A DNA stretch of 64,000 nt from Mycobacterium spongiae (GTDB taxonomy: Bacteria; Actinomycetota; Actinomycetes; Mycobacteriales; Mycobacteriaceae): positions 3,720,001 through 3,784,000 of the forward strand of contig NZ_CP046600.1 of assembly GCF_018278905.1 (NCBI RefSeq), written 5' to 3'. This document shows positions 57,410 through 64,000 of this stretch, piece by piece (position 1 is the first letter of the stretch; each line of letters begins with the position of its first letter). The position numbers were made by a program, and so were the translations under genes. Below the pieces are notes generated by a model that saw only the letters and a list, made by a program, of their open reading frames with translations, searched no databases and had not been told where the DNA came from.

Positions 57410-57432
57410 ATATGTCTAGACATATTGTCTAG
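57410..57432. promoter_or_regulatory. Palindromic operator between P450 and TetR genes
   Basis: ATATGTCTAGACATAT (57410-57425) is a perfect 16-bp palindrome. CTAGACA-TAT-TGTCTAG (57416-57432) is an overlapping inverted repeat. The region is AT-rich against the surroundings and lies midway between the two divergent starts, as expected for an autoregulated TetR site. Confidence 0.75.
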
Positions 57433-57481
57433 TCAAGGCGTCATCAGGCCGGCTATGCTAGCCAAAACACAGGAAGGAACC

Positions 57482-58120
57482 ATGCCGTCGGTGACCCGGA
57501 AGCCGCAGGCCAATCGCCAGCAGCGACGAGAGCACATGGAGCGCCGATTGCTGGACGCCACCGAAAGGCTGATGAGCGACGGCGCCTCTTTCACCGAGCT
57601 CAGCGTGGATCGGTTGGCGACCGAGGCCGGCATGTCACGCGCCAGCTTCTATATCTACTTTGAGGACAAGGGCCATCTTCTTCGCCGCCTGGCCGGTCAG
57701 GTATTCGACGATCTCGCTTCCGATTCCGAGCGCTGGTGGGGCGTAGCCTGGCGACACAATCCGGACGACCTGCACGCCGCGATGGCCGGCATCATTGCCA
57801 GCTTTCGACGTCATCAGCCGCTGCTCGTTGCCCTTGCCGAGATGGCCGCATATGAGCCATTGACGGCGCAGATCTATCGCGATCTGCTGGCCGGAATTTC
57901 AGAGCGGCTCGCCGGGGTCATCCAGGACGGTCAGGCGGACGGTTCGATCCGTCGGGAGCTGCCGGCACTCACCACGGCCAGCGCGCTGACGTGGATGGTC
58001 GAGCGAGCGTGCCAGCAGAACCTGCCGGATTCCCAGCCTCGCTACGACGCCGAGCTGGCCGCGACTCTCACCGAGATCGTCTGGGGTGCACTGTATCTCA
58101 CGCCTGCGTCGACGGAGTGA
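57482..58120 (+). CDS. TetR-family regulator of the P450 gene (inferred)
   Basis: 212 residues from the ATG at 57482 with AGGAAGGA upstream. Helix-turn-helix: DRLATEAGMSRASFYIYFEDKG at residues ~44-65. The C-terminal domain is typical of TetR proteins that bind hydrophobic ligands. It is divergent from the P450 with a strong palindrome between, so it probably represses both. A TATGCT -10-like box is at 57454-57459. Confidence 0.88.
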   Translation: MPSVTRKPQANRQQRREHMERRLLDATERLMSDGASFTELSVDRLATEAGMSRASFYIYFEDKGHLLRRLAGQVFDDLASDSERWWGVAWRHNPDDLHAAMAGIIASFRRHQPLLVALAEMAAYEPLTAQIYRDLLAGISERLAGVIQDGQADGSIRRELPALTTASALTWMVERACQQNLPDSQPRYDAELAATLTEIVWGALYLTPASTE

Positions 58121-58130
58121 GGAAGGCGGG

Positions 58131-59252
58131 CTACGGTGCCTCTACCGCCACCAGATCGTCGGCGTGCACGGCGGGACGGCGCAACTCCCCCGGCAGCTCA
58201 GAGGTCGAGCGGCCGATCATGGTGGCAAGCTCCGTCGCGTCGTAGGCGACCACACCACGGGCGACCACGTTCGCGTCCGGACCGCATAGTTCAACGACGT
58301 CGCCGCCGAAGAACCGACCCGATACCCCGGTGATACCCGCGGGAAGCAGCGAGCGCCGCTGCCGCACCACCGCGCGCACCGCGCCTGCATCGAGAGTCAG
58401 CGTGCCCGCGGACTCGGCGGCATAACGCACCCAGAACCGGCGTGCGGACATCCGTCGGGGGCGGGCCGCAAACACGGTGCCGACCGAGGCATCGGTGAGT
58501 GCGGTCGACACATCGGCGGCGGCGGCCAGCAGCACCGGCACCCCGGCGTCGGCGGCTAGCAGCGCCGACGACACCTTCGACGCCATTCCGCCAGTCCCCA
58601 GGTGGCTACTGCGGCCGGCGGTCACACCGTCCAGATCTCCCGGCCCGGATACCTCGGCGATATACCGGGTGGGTGCCGCGGCCTTGCGGGGATCCGACTC
58701 GTAGAGCCCGTCGATGTCAGAAAGCAGCAGCAGGGCGTCGGCACCCACCAGGTGGGCCACGAGGGCCGAAAGCCGATCGTTGTCGCCGAAGCGGATTTCA
58801 TTGGTGGCCACCGTGTCGTTCTCGTTGACGATCGCCACCGCATGGAGTGCCCGCAGCCGGTCCAGCGTGCGCTGGGCGTTGGTGTGCTGCACCCGCATGG
58901 AAATGTCGTGCGCGCTCAAGAGCACCTGCCCGACCGTGCGGCCATACCGGCCGAACGCTGCGCTCCACGCATTCACCAGCGCGACCTGGCCCACGCTGGC
59001 CGCGGCCTGCTTGGTCGCCAAATCATTGGGTCGACGGGACAACCCCAGCGGTTCAATGCCGGCGGCGATGGCACCCGACGACACGATGACGACGTCGGAA
59101 CCCGCCTTCATCCGCTTCTCGATCGCATCGGCGAGTTCGGCCAGGCGGCTGGCGTCAAACAACCCGGAAGACGTGGTCAGTGCGGTGGTCCCGACCTTGA
59201 CGACGAGACTGCGCGCGGTCCGGATGCCTTCGCGGTGGTGGCTGGTCATCAT
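58131..59252 (-). CDS. proB: Glutamate 5-kinase
   Basis: 373 residues from the first of two adjacent ATGs (59252; the other is 59249), overlapping the obgE TGA. The amino-acid-kinase domain has [19 protein letters not shown] and [17 protein letters not shown]-terminal PUA domain ([20 protein letters not shown]) follows. It makes gamma-glutamyl phosphate for ProA and is usually inhibited by proline. The obgE-proB coupling is conserved in mycobacteria. Confidence 0.95.
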   Translation of the reverse strand: MMTSHHREGIRTARSLVVKVGTTALTTSSGLFDASRLAELADAIEKRMKAGSDVVIVSSGAIAAGIEPLGLSRRPNDLATKQAAASVGQVALVNAWSAAFGRYGRTVGQVLLSAHDISMRVQHTNAQRTLDRLRALHAVAIVNENDTVATNEIRFGDNDRLSALVAHLVGADALLLLSDIDGLYESDPRKAAAPTRYIAEVSGPGDLDGVTAGRSSHLGTGGMASKVSSALLAADAGVPVLLAAAADVSTALTDASVGTVFAARPRRMSARRFWVRYAAESAGTLTLDAGAVRAVVRQRRSLLPAGITGVSGRFFGGDVVELCGPDANVVARGVVAYDATELATMIGRSTSELPGELRRPAVHADDLVAVEAP

Positions 59253-60742
59253 TCGTCGCCTACGGACGGACTCGGTCCCTCGTCGCGGACGCGCTGGTCG
59301 CCCCGAGCCGGTTCCCGACGTTGACGCCGCGCGGTCTTGCGCTCCGCGGCGCCTACCCGCTCGGTGCGTTCCAACCGCGGGTCGGTGCCCCGGCCGGACG
59401 TCACCACCTGACCTCCGGCGGGAGTTTGCGGCTCCCAGTCGAAGGTCATGGTGCCGATGGTGACCGCGCACCCAGGTTGCGCCCCCAACCTCAGCAATTC
59501 CTCCTCGACACCGAGGCGCGCCAGCCGGTCGGCAAGATAGCCAACAGCCTCGTCGTTGTTGAAGTCGGTCTGGTGAATCCAGCGCTCGGGCCGAGCGCCG
59601 GCAACGACGAAGCTTCCCGGCTGCTGCGGATCGGGTGCGACGGTGAAGCCGCTGTCGTCGGTGGGCACCGGACGGATCACCGGCCGGCGCGGTACCGCTC
59701 GCGGCAGCGCGGCGCGGTAGGCCGAGATCATCTGCCATAGCCCAAAAACCAACGGCTGCAGGTTTTCCCGGGTAGCCGACGATACGCAATAGACCGGCCA
59801 GCCGCGGTCGGCGATATCGTCACGGACGAATTCGGCGAGCTCACGAGCCTCCGGCACGTCGATCTTGTTCAGGACGACAGCCCGGGGCCGCTCAGCGAGG
59901 TCGCCCAATGTCGCGTCCGCCTGCAACGTGGGCGTGTAGGCGGCCAGTTCGGCTTCCAAGGCGTCGATGTCCGAGACTGGATCGCGGCCCGGCTCGGCGG
60001 TAGCGCAGTCCACCACGTGCACCAACACAGCGCAGCGCTCGATATGCCGCAGGAATTCCAGGCCCAGGCCGCGACCTTCGGATGCGCCCGGGATCAGACC
60101 CGGCACGTCGGCGACGGTGAACGTATGCTCGCCGGCCGAAACCACACCCAGGTTCGGAACCAATGTGGTGAATGGGTAGTCGGCGATTTTCGGTTTGGCC
60201 GCCGATATCACCGACACCAGGGAGGACTTGCCCGCCGACGGGAACCCGATGAGGCCGACATCGGCGACGGTCTTCAGCTCAAGGGTGAGATCGCGCGTCT
60301 GTCCCTGCTCGCCGAGCAGCGCGAAGCCCGGCGCCTTGCGAGCCCGCGATGCCAACGCGGCGTTACCCAAGCCGCCCCGGCCCCCAGCTGCGGCCTCATA
60401 GCGGGTGCCCGCGCCCACCAGGTCGGCCAGCATCCGATCATTCTCGTCCAGCACAACGGTGCCGTCGGGAACCTTGACTTCCAGGTCCGCACCGGCAGCG
60501 CCGTCGCGATTGTTGCCCATCCCCTGCTTGCCCGACGGGGCAGTGATGTGCGGATGGAAGTGGAAATCAAGCAGTGTGTGCACCTGCGGATCGACGACGA
60601 AGACGATGCTGCCGCCGCGGCCGCCATTTCCCCCATCGGGGCCGCCCAACGGCTTGAACTTCTCGCGGTGAACCGAGGCGCAGCCGTTACCGCCGGAACC
60701 CGCGCGGGTGTGGATGACGACCCGATCGACAAACCGAGGCAT
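59249..60742 (-). CDS. obgE: Obg-family GTPase
   Basis: 497 residues from the ATG at 60742 with AGAGG upstream. The glycine-rich Obg fold ([29 protein letters not shown]) occupies the first ~160 residues. The G domain has GFPSAGKSS (P-loop), DVPGLI and NKID, and an OCT domain with a charged C-terminal tail follows. It has roles in 50S assembly and stress response. Part of rplU-rpmA-obgE-proB. Confidence 0.95.
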   Translation of the reverse strand: MPRFVDRVVIHTRAGSGGNGCASVHREKFKPLGGPDGGNGGRGGSIVFVVDPQVHTLLDFHFHPHITAPSGKQGMGNNRDGAAGADLEVKVPDGTVVLDENDRMLADLVGAGTRYEAAAGGRGGLGNAALASRARKAPGFALLGEQGQTRDLTLELKTVADVGLIGFPSAGKSSLVSVISAAKPKIADYPFTTLVPNLGVVSAGEHTFTVADVPGLIPGASEGRGLGLEFLRHIERCAVLVHVVDCATAEPGRDPVSDIDALEAELAAYTPTLQADATLGDLAERPRAVVLNKIDVPEARELAEFVRDDIADRGWPVYCVSSATRENLQPLVFGLWQMISAYRAALPRAVPRRPVIRPVPTDDSGFTVAPDPQQPGSFVVAGARPERWIHQTDFNNDEAVGYLADRLARLGVEEELLRLGAQPGCAVTIGTMTFDWEPQTPAGGQVVTSGRGTDPRLERTERVGAAERKTARRQRREPARGDQRVRDEGPSPSVGDE

Positions 60743-60824
60743 CGGGGGTCCTCTCATCCGCCGAGCGTGCAGCTACCGCGAATTTTCTCGCAAATCTTCG
60801 CAGCAGGCGCACACCGGGCGGCGA

Positions 60825-61088
60825 TCAGTCGGTTTGTCCGGCAGCAACGATGTTGACGGTCTTGCGACCGTGCTTGACACCGAACTCGACGGCCCCGTTC
60901 GCCTTGGCGAACAAGGTGTCGTCGCCGCCACGCCCGACGTTGACCCCTGGGTGGAATTTGGTGCCGCGCTGGCGAACCAGGATTTCGCCAGCTTTGACGA
61001 TCTGGCCGCCGAACCGCTTGACACCCAACCGCTGGGCGGCGGAATCGCGGCCGTTGCGCGAGCTGGAAGCACCCTTCTTGTGTGCCAT
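60825..61088 (-). CDS. rpmA: 50S ribosomal protein L27
   Basis: 87 residues starting [22 protein letters not shown], the L27 N-terminus that reaches the peptidyl transferase centre. It starts directly with MAHKKG and has no cleaved leader as in Firmicutes. 14 bp after rplU. Confidence 0.97.
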   Translation of the reverse strand: MAHKKGASSSRNGRDSAAQRLGVKRFGGQIVKAGEILVRQRGTKFHPGVNVGRGGDDTLFAKANGAVEFGVKHGRKTVNIVAAGQTD

Positions 61089-61102
61089 GTCCGTCGCCTC
61101 CC

Positions 61103-61414
61103 CTACTTGATGCCCGTGACCTTCAGGACCGTCAGCTGCTGACGGTGGCCCTGGCGCTTGTGATAGCGGGTCTTGTTCTTGAACTTGTGGATCCGGATCT
61201 TGGGGCCCTTGGTGTGCTCGAGCACCTCGCCGGTGACCGCGACCTTGGCCAACGCGTCGGCATCGGTGGTGACCTTTGCCCCGTCGACCACCAGCGCCAC
61301 CGGCAACGACACCTTGGCTCCGGGCTCGGACTCGAGTTTCTCGACCTTGACCACGTCTCCGACGGCGACCTTGTATTGCTTGCCGCCCGTCTTGACGATT
61401 GCGTAGGTCGCCAT
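61103..61414 (-). CDS. rplU: 50S ribosomal protein L21
   Basis: 103 residues from the ATG at 61414 ([16 protein letters not shown]) with AGGAG upstream; the open frame before it is not coding. Ends [18 protein letters not shown], the rRNA-binding C-terminus. First gene of rplU-rpmA-obgE-proB. Confidence 0.97.
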   Translation of the reverse strand: MATYAIVKTGGKQYKVAVGDVVKVEKLESEPGAKVSLPVALVVDGAKVTTDADALAKVAVTGEVLEHTKGPKIRIHKFKNKTRYHKRQGHRQQLTVLKVTGIK

Positions 61415-61805
61415 CGTTGCTCCTGCCTTCTGGTCAGCCGCAGCTCGGGCGCTTCGCGCGCGTGCTACCGGCGGTGCGCGTGGTGGGTTTGGGGCGCGGG
61501 CCAAACTCGCGCCAAATTCTCAAGCCCGGCTTGTCCTGTGCTTGTTCCTGGGCCGTTAGCCGACCCTCGCCGTCGCCCGGGTGTCAGCCTGGCGACAACT
61601 GACCCAGGGTACGTGACCAGCGGCTACAGGGTCAAACCGGCGCGTTGACCCATCCCGAATGCCCTCGTGGGGCGATTCGTTGCCTCATCTGACAATGCCC
61701 GCGAGCCATTTGCCGACCTCACAGGCTAAACGAACGGTGCTGGCGAAGGAGATCCTCCCAGGCGCCGAGCCGCGCGGCGGAGTGATCAAACCTTGGCCCG
61801 TGGGT
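61415..61805. other. rplU leader and intergenic region
   Basis: No gene is seen in these 391 bp. It holds the rplU promoter at 61606-61635 and about 185 nt of transcribed leader that could fold or bind L21. I found no clear hairpin by eye. In H37Rv the next gene (dctA) begins near here; nothing similar is present. Confidence 0.6.
61606..61635 (-). promoter_or_regulatory. Promoter of the rplU-rpmA-obgE-proB operon
   Basis: On the minus strand TTGACC (61635-61630) and TACCCT (61611-61606) are separated by 18 bp, a near-ideal SigA promoter. The predicted start is about position 61600. Confidence 0.75.
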
Positions 61806-62762
61806 TCAAGCACGCCAGGCATGCTGGGCGACCCGATAGAAGTTTCCGCCGAGCACTGCGCCGATGTCGTCATTGGCCCAGCCCTGCCCCGAGAGATGCT
61901 CGCCAAGCCTCAGCAATGTTTCCGGCGGCATCCACTGGATCGGCCCCCAGCGGGTGTAGCTGTCATCGAACAAATGCGGGTTGTGGGCGAGTTCGTCGTA
62001 GAAATCGGCATGGTCGAAAGAGAAGTCGGTACTTATGCCGACGTGGTTGATGCCGACCAGGTCGATGGCGTGTTCCAGATGCCGTGTCATGGCGGCAAGG
62101 GTGGGGGTGTTGGGCCCGAGGAAGATGCCGACGCCAGTAATTCCGATTACACCACCGGTTGCTGCGCACGCCCTGGCTTGGTCGTCGGTGATGTTTCGCG
62201 GGTGATCCCAAATTGCGCGCATGCAGGAGTGGCTGTAAATGACTGGGCCAGTGGATATCTCACACATGTCCAATCCAGTGCGGGCACTGCAATGGGAGCC
62301 GTCGGGAACGATACCGATGTTGTTCATTTCGGCAACGACGGCGCGTCCCCAGTCGGTGAGACCCCGATCGCTGGTGTCCAGGCACCCGCTGCCGGCCCGG
62401 TTTGCGTGGTTGTAAGTGGGCAGCAGCGTACGCACACCGAGGCTGGCTAGGGTCGCGAGATTGTCGAGGTCGTCATCGAGGGGACGCGAGTCTTCCAGGT
62501 CGAACACCACCGCTACCCGGCCGCTGCGGTTGATCGCGGCGACGTGGTCGATGGTGGCTGCCAACTCGAGACGGGGGTGGGCTGTGATCACAGCCCGGTA
62601 GTGCCGCAACAGCGCCATCGTGTCGGTGAAGCTGTGGGGTGAGTATCCCGCGTTGACCGATACCAAGGTGCCGGCGCGCTGGTGGTAACGGGTCAGCGGT
62701 TCGACATCGGTGTCGGTTCGCAATGGCAGACACGTGTGCTGGTCCCACAGGAACGACGTCAT
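61806..62762 (-). CDS. M19 membrane-dipeptidase-like metallohydrolase
   Basis: 318 residues from the ATG at 62762 (MTSFLWDQHTCLPL); upstream in-frame starts exist up to 62849 but no clear ribosome-binding site. Renal dipeptidase family blocks are present: FDLEDSRPL (bridging Glu), IYSHSCMRAIWDHPRNITDDQ (two His ligands), VGISTDFSFD. The first zinc motif is QHTC where HxD is usual, so one Asp ligand is replaced by Cys. Substrate could be a dipeptide or another amide. It lies where dctA is found in H37Rv. Confidence 0.8.
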   Translation of the reverse strand: MTSFLWDQHTCLPLRTDTDVEPLTRYHQRAGTLVSVNAGYSPHSFTDTMALLRHYRAVITAHPRLELAATIDHVAAINRSGRVAVVFDLEDSRPLDDDLDNLATLASLGVRTLLPTYNHANRAGSGCLDTSDRGLTDWGRAVVAEMNNIGIVPDGSHCSARTGLDMCEISTGPVIYSHSCMRAIWDHPRNITDDQARACAATGGVIGITGVGIFLGPNTPTLAAMTRHLEHAIDLVGINHVGISTDFSFDHADFYDELAHNPHLFDDSYTRWGPIQWMPPETLLRLGEHLSGQGWANDDIGAVLGGNFYRVAQHAWRA

Positions 62763-62897
62763 AGATACGAATACTGCACCCGCGACCACAGCACGCTGGT
62801 GCGTCCCGGACACAGCATTTCGAAGACCCCGGATGCATTGCCGTCTCAAATCCCGAGAATCGGGAGTGTGAGGGGGACCCGTTTGTTGATCCAGTCG

Positions 62898-63307
62898 CTA
62901 TGCGGCGTGGGGTTGGTGGGTCGTAGTCCACCTTAGTGCGAACTCGGTTGGGGTGAGTTCGCCGTGGGCGTAGTGGGGTCTGTTGGCGTTGTAGTCGCAG
63001 CGCCAGTCTTCGGTAATCACAAAGCCTTCCAGCAGTGAGTCGAAGTGCCACAAGTTGAGCAATTCGTCGCGCATCCGGCCATTGAACGATTCGAACCACG
63101 CGGTCTGCCACGGCAAGCCCGGATCGATCAACAGCGAACGGTGCCGGAGAAGCGGCATTAATCGTTCACGGCGTGGGCCACGAACTCGGGACCATTGTCG
63201 AAACGCACGTAGTTAGGCGCTCCGCGCTGGAGGGCCAGACGTTCCAAGACATCGACGACGCGGTCGGCATCGATGCAACGATCGACGTCGATGGCCCGGG
63301 GCTGGTG
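62898..63307 (-). pseudogene. IS3-family transposase (OrfB) remnant
   Basis: The minus strand encodes RAIDVDRCIDADRVVDVLERL, then the DDE motif VRFDNGPEFVAHAVND, a TAA stop at 63160-63158, and, after an apparent one-base deletion, SLLIDPGLPWQTAWFESFNG and RMRDELLNLWHF. The in-frame stop and frameshift, and the missing 5' part beyond 63307, make it non-functional. Confidence 0.8.
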
Positions 63308-63470
63308 TCAGCTTGCCGATTCGTGCGCGGTCGCCGGCCACCAGCTCGGCGATCGCGGCAAAGTCCTGCCGGTACACCCCGATTGTGTACCCGCGATGGC
63401 TTGCGGACCGCGCGATCGACCAGAAACGCCGAGAACCACGGTGGAAAGACCGACTCCGGGAGGGGAGTGT
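63294..63470 (-). pseudogene. Tyrosine integrase N-terminal remnant
   Basis: The minus strand has PPWFSAFLVDRAVRKPS in one frame and, after one-base loss near 63388, GYTIGVYRQDFAAIAELVAG in another. Joined, these match the SAM-like core-binding domain at the start of mycobacterial phage-type integrases (AFLxDRAxRKPSxHTxxxYRQDF). The catalytic domain is absent; IS3-family sequence follows directly. The call is from motif memory. Confidence 0.5.
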
Positions 63471-63697
63471 CATCATCCGATCTACGAGACGCCTGCACCA
63501 CAGATCCAATTTTCGCACCAAGCTCGCGGATACCAGGGATCCGCTCGCTATGCGGGCCGTGTCGGCAGCAGGCGGCCGGGTGTCGACCGCGGTGGTAGTG
63601 GGACCGGTCTGAGCAGGGCAGATTCGAGATGACGTACCGCAGCGTTATCGGTAGCGGAGGGTAAACGTTGTGGCTCACCCGCAGCCAGACACCCTAA

Positions 63698-63819
63698 TGC
63701 CACCGCAAGCCCGAACATATCCGGATGGACAACGGACCCGAATTGACCAGTCACGCTCTGGCCGACTGGGCGCGCTTCGGCTCGGTGGGCACCGTGTTCA
63801 TTGAACCCGGCGCACCGTC
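63698..63819 (+). pseudogene. Second IS3-family transposase fragment
   Basis: The plus strand encodes HRKPEHIRMDNGPELTSHAL then ADWARFGSVGTVFIEPGAP, a DDE catalytic segment of a different IS3-type OrfB, preceded by a stop codon and losing similarity after GAP (expected WQN). About 40 codons remain, in opposite orientation to the first remnant. Confidence 0.75.
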
Positions 63820-64000
63820 GGCGCGGCCAGTTCGGGGGCGGCCTGGCGAACGTTTTTCCGGTGGGCGGCGTTGTTGCAATTCGGCGAGTCGGTCACGGTC
63901 GGAGATTCCGTTCGCGCCGTGTTCTCGAGTGCGGCTACCCGCGTCGGTCGCGGGTGCCGGCGTGGCCGTGGGGGTTGCGATCGGTGCGCTCGGTCTTGGC
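63820..64000. other. Unassigned end of window
   Basis: No gene could be supported in this terminal stretch. Short frames exist on both strands (for example an Ala/Gly/Val-rich plus-strand frame running off the end), but none has a start signal or recognisable motif. Confidence 0.4.

Noticed and set aside
59253..59789. Upstream extension of the proB frame to 552 codons
   Set aside because: It overlaps obgE in another frame; the conserved ProB start is at 59252/59249.

Overview
The window is a chromosomal stretch of a slow-growing Mycobacterium close to, but not inside, the M. tuberculosis complex. The evidence is GC-rich mycobacterial coding sequence, two PE_PGRS genes, a GH15 trehalase, the octT-gpgP and eis genes, and a backbone gene order that I recognise as M. 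tuberculosis H37Rv Rv2393 to Rv2442c. That order is interrupted by genes H37Rv does not carry here and lacks several it does carry. Homologue and locus names come from memory of these families and of the H37Rv order; no database search was run.

Layout. 1-2.5 kb: end of a CbiX-type chelatase gene, then a PE_PGRS gene in the place of aprC. 2.5-6.4 kb: sulfate importer operon subI-cysT-cysW-cysA1. 6.4-7.0 kb: a 13-bp tandem repeat and two tiny membrane-protein genes. 7.2-16 kb: GH15 trehalase, lppR, lepA, a PemK/MazF-like protein, a CBS protein, an RNase Z-like protein and a second PE_PGRS gene. 16-19.5 kb: transglutaminase-like / alpha-E / ATP-grasp operon. 19.6-23.5 kb: rpsT, holA, comEC, comEA. 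23.6-26.4 kb: an inserted two-subunit acyl-CoA dehydrogenase operon with a flavin-fold protein. 26.4-32.3 kb: eis, a DapB-like reductase, degV, and nadD-rsfS-gpgP-octT. 32.4-37.2 kb: a methyltransferase, a CoxE/MoxR pair and proA.

37.2-46.2 kb is the main accessory island. It holds an HTTM-type membrane protein gene that runs in frame into proA, uncharacterised genes, a GNAT, an O-methyltransferase, a protein that fuses an HExxH peptide-modification-like domain to a methyltransferase, DUF2461, YjbR and SnoaL-like genes, and a TetR regulator. The H37Rv genes ahpC-ahpD and PPE41/PE25 are absent between proA and the MscS gene. 46.2-49.8 kb: an MscS/cNMP-type channel and a degenerate cyclase. 50-51.5 kb: a 13E12-family HNH gene with a LexA box across its start codon. 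51.6-55.2 kb: rbsK, an ICMT-like protein, nadE. 55.3-58.1 kb: a second insertion of sirtuin, P450 and TetR. 58.1-61.6 kb: proB, obgE, rpmA, rplU. 61.8-64 kb: an M19 dipeptidase, then decayed integrase and IS3-family fragments where dctA lies in H37Rv.

Functional groupings. Sulfate uptake sits beside the sulfite-reduction locus that ends at position 690. proA and proB are separate. nadD and nadE both serve NAD synthesis, and the sirtuin is an NAD consumer. GpgP and OctT act in methylglucose lipopolysaccharide synthesis. Several genes (the PemK-like gene, proA, the O-methyltransferase, rbsK, the sirtuin and the 13E12 gene) have a TANNNT -10 box 6-7 nt before the start codon, the arrangement of leaderless mycobacterial mRNAs. 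No rRNA, tRNA or CRISPR array was recognised.
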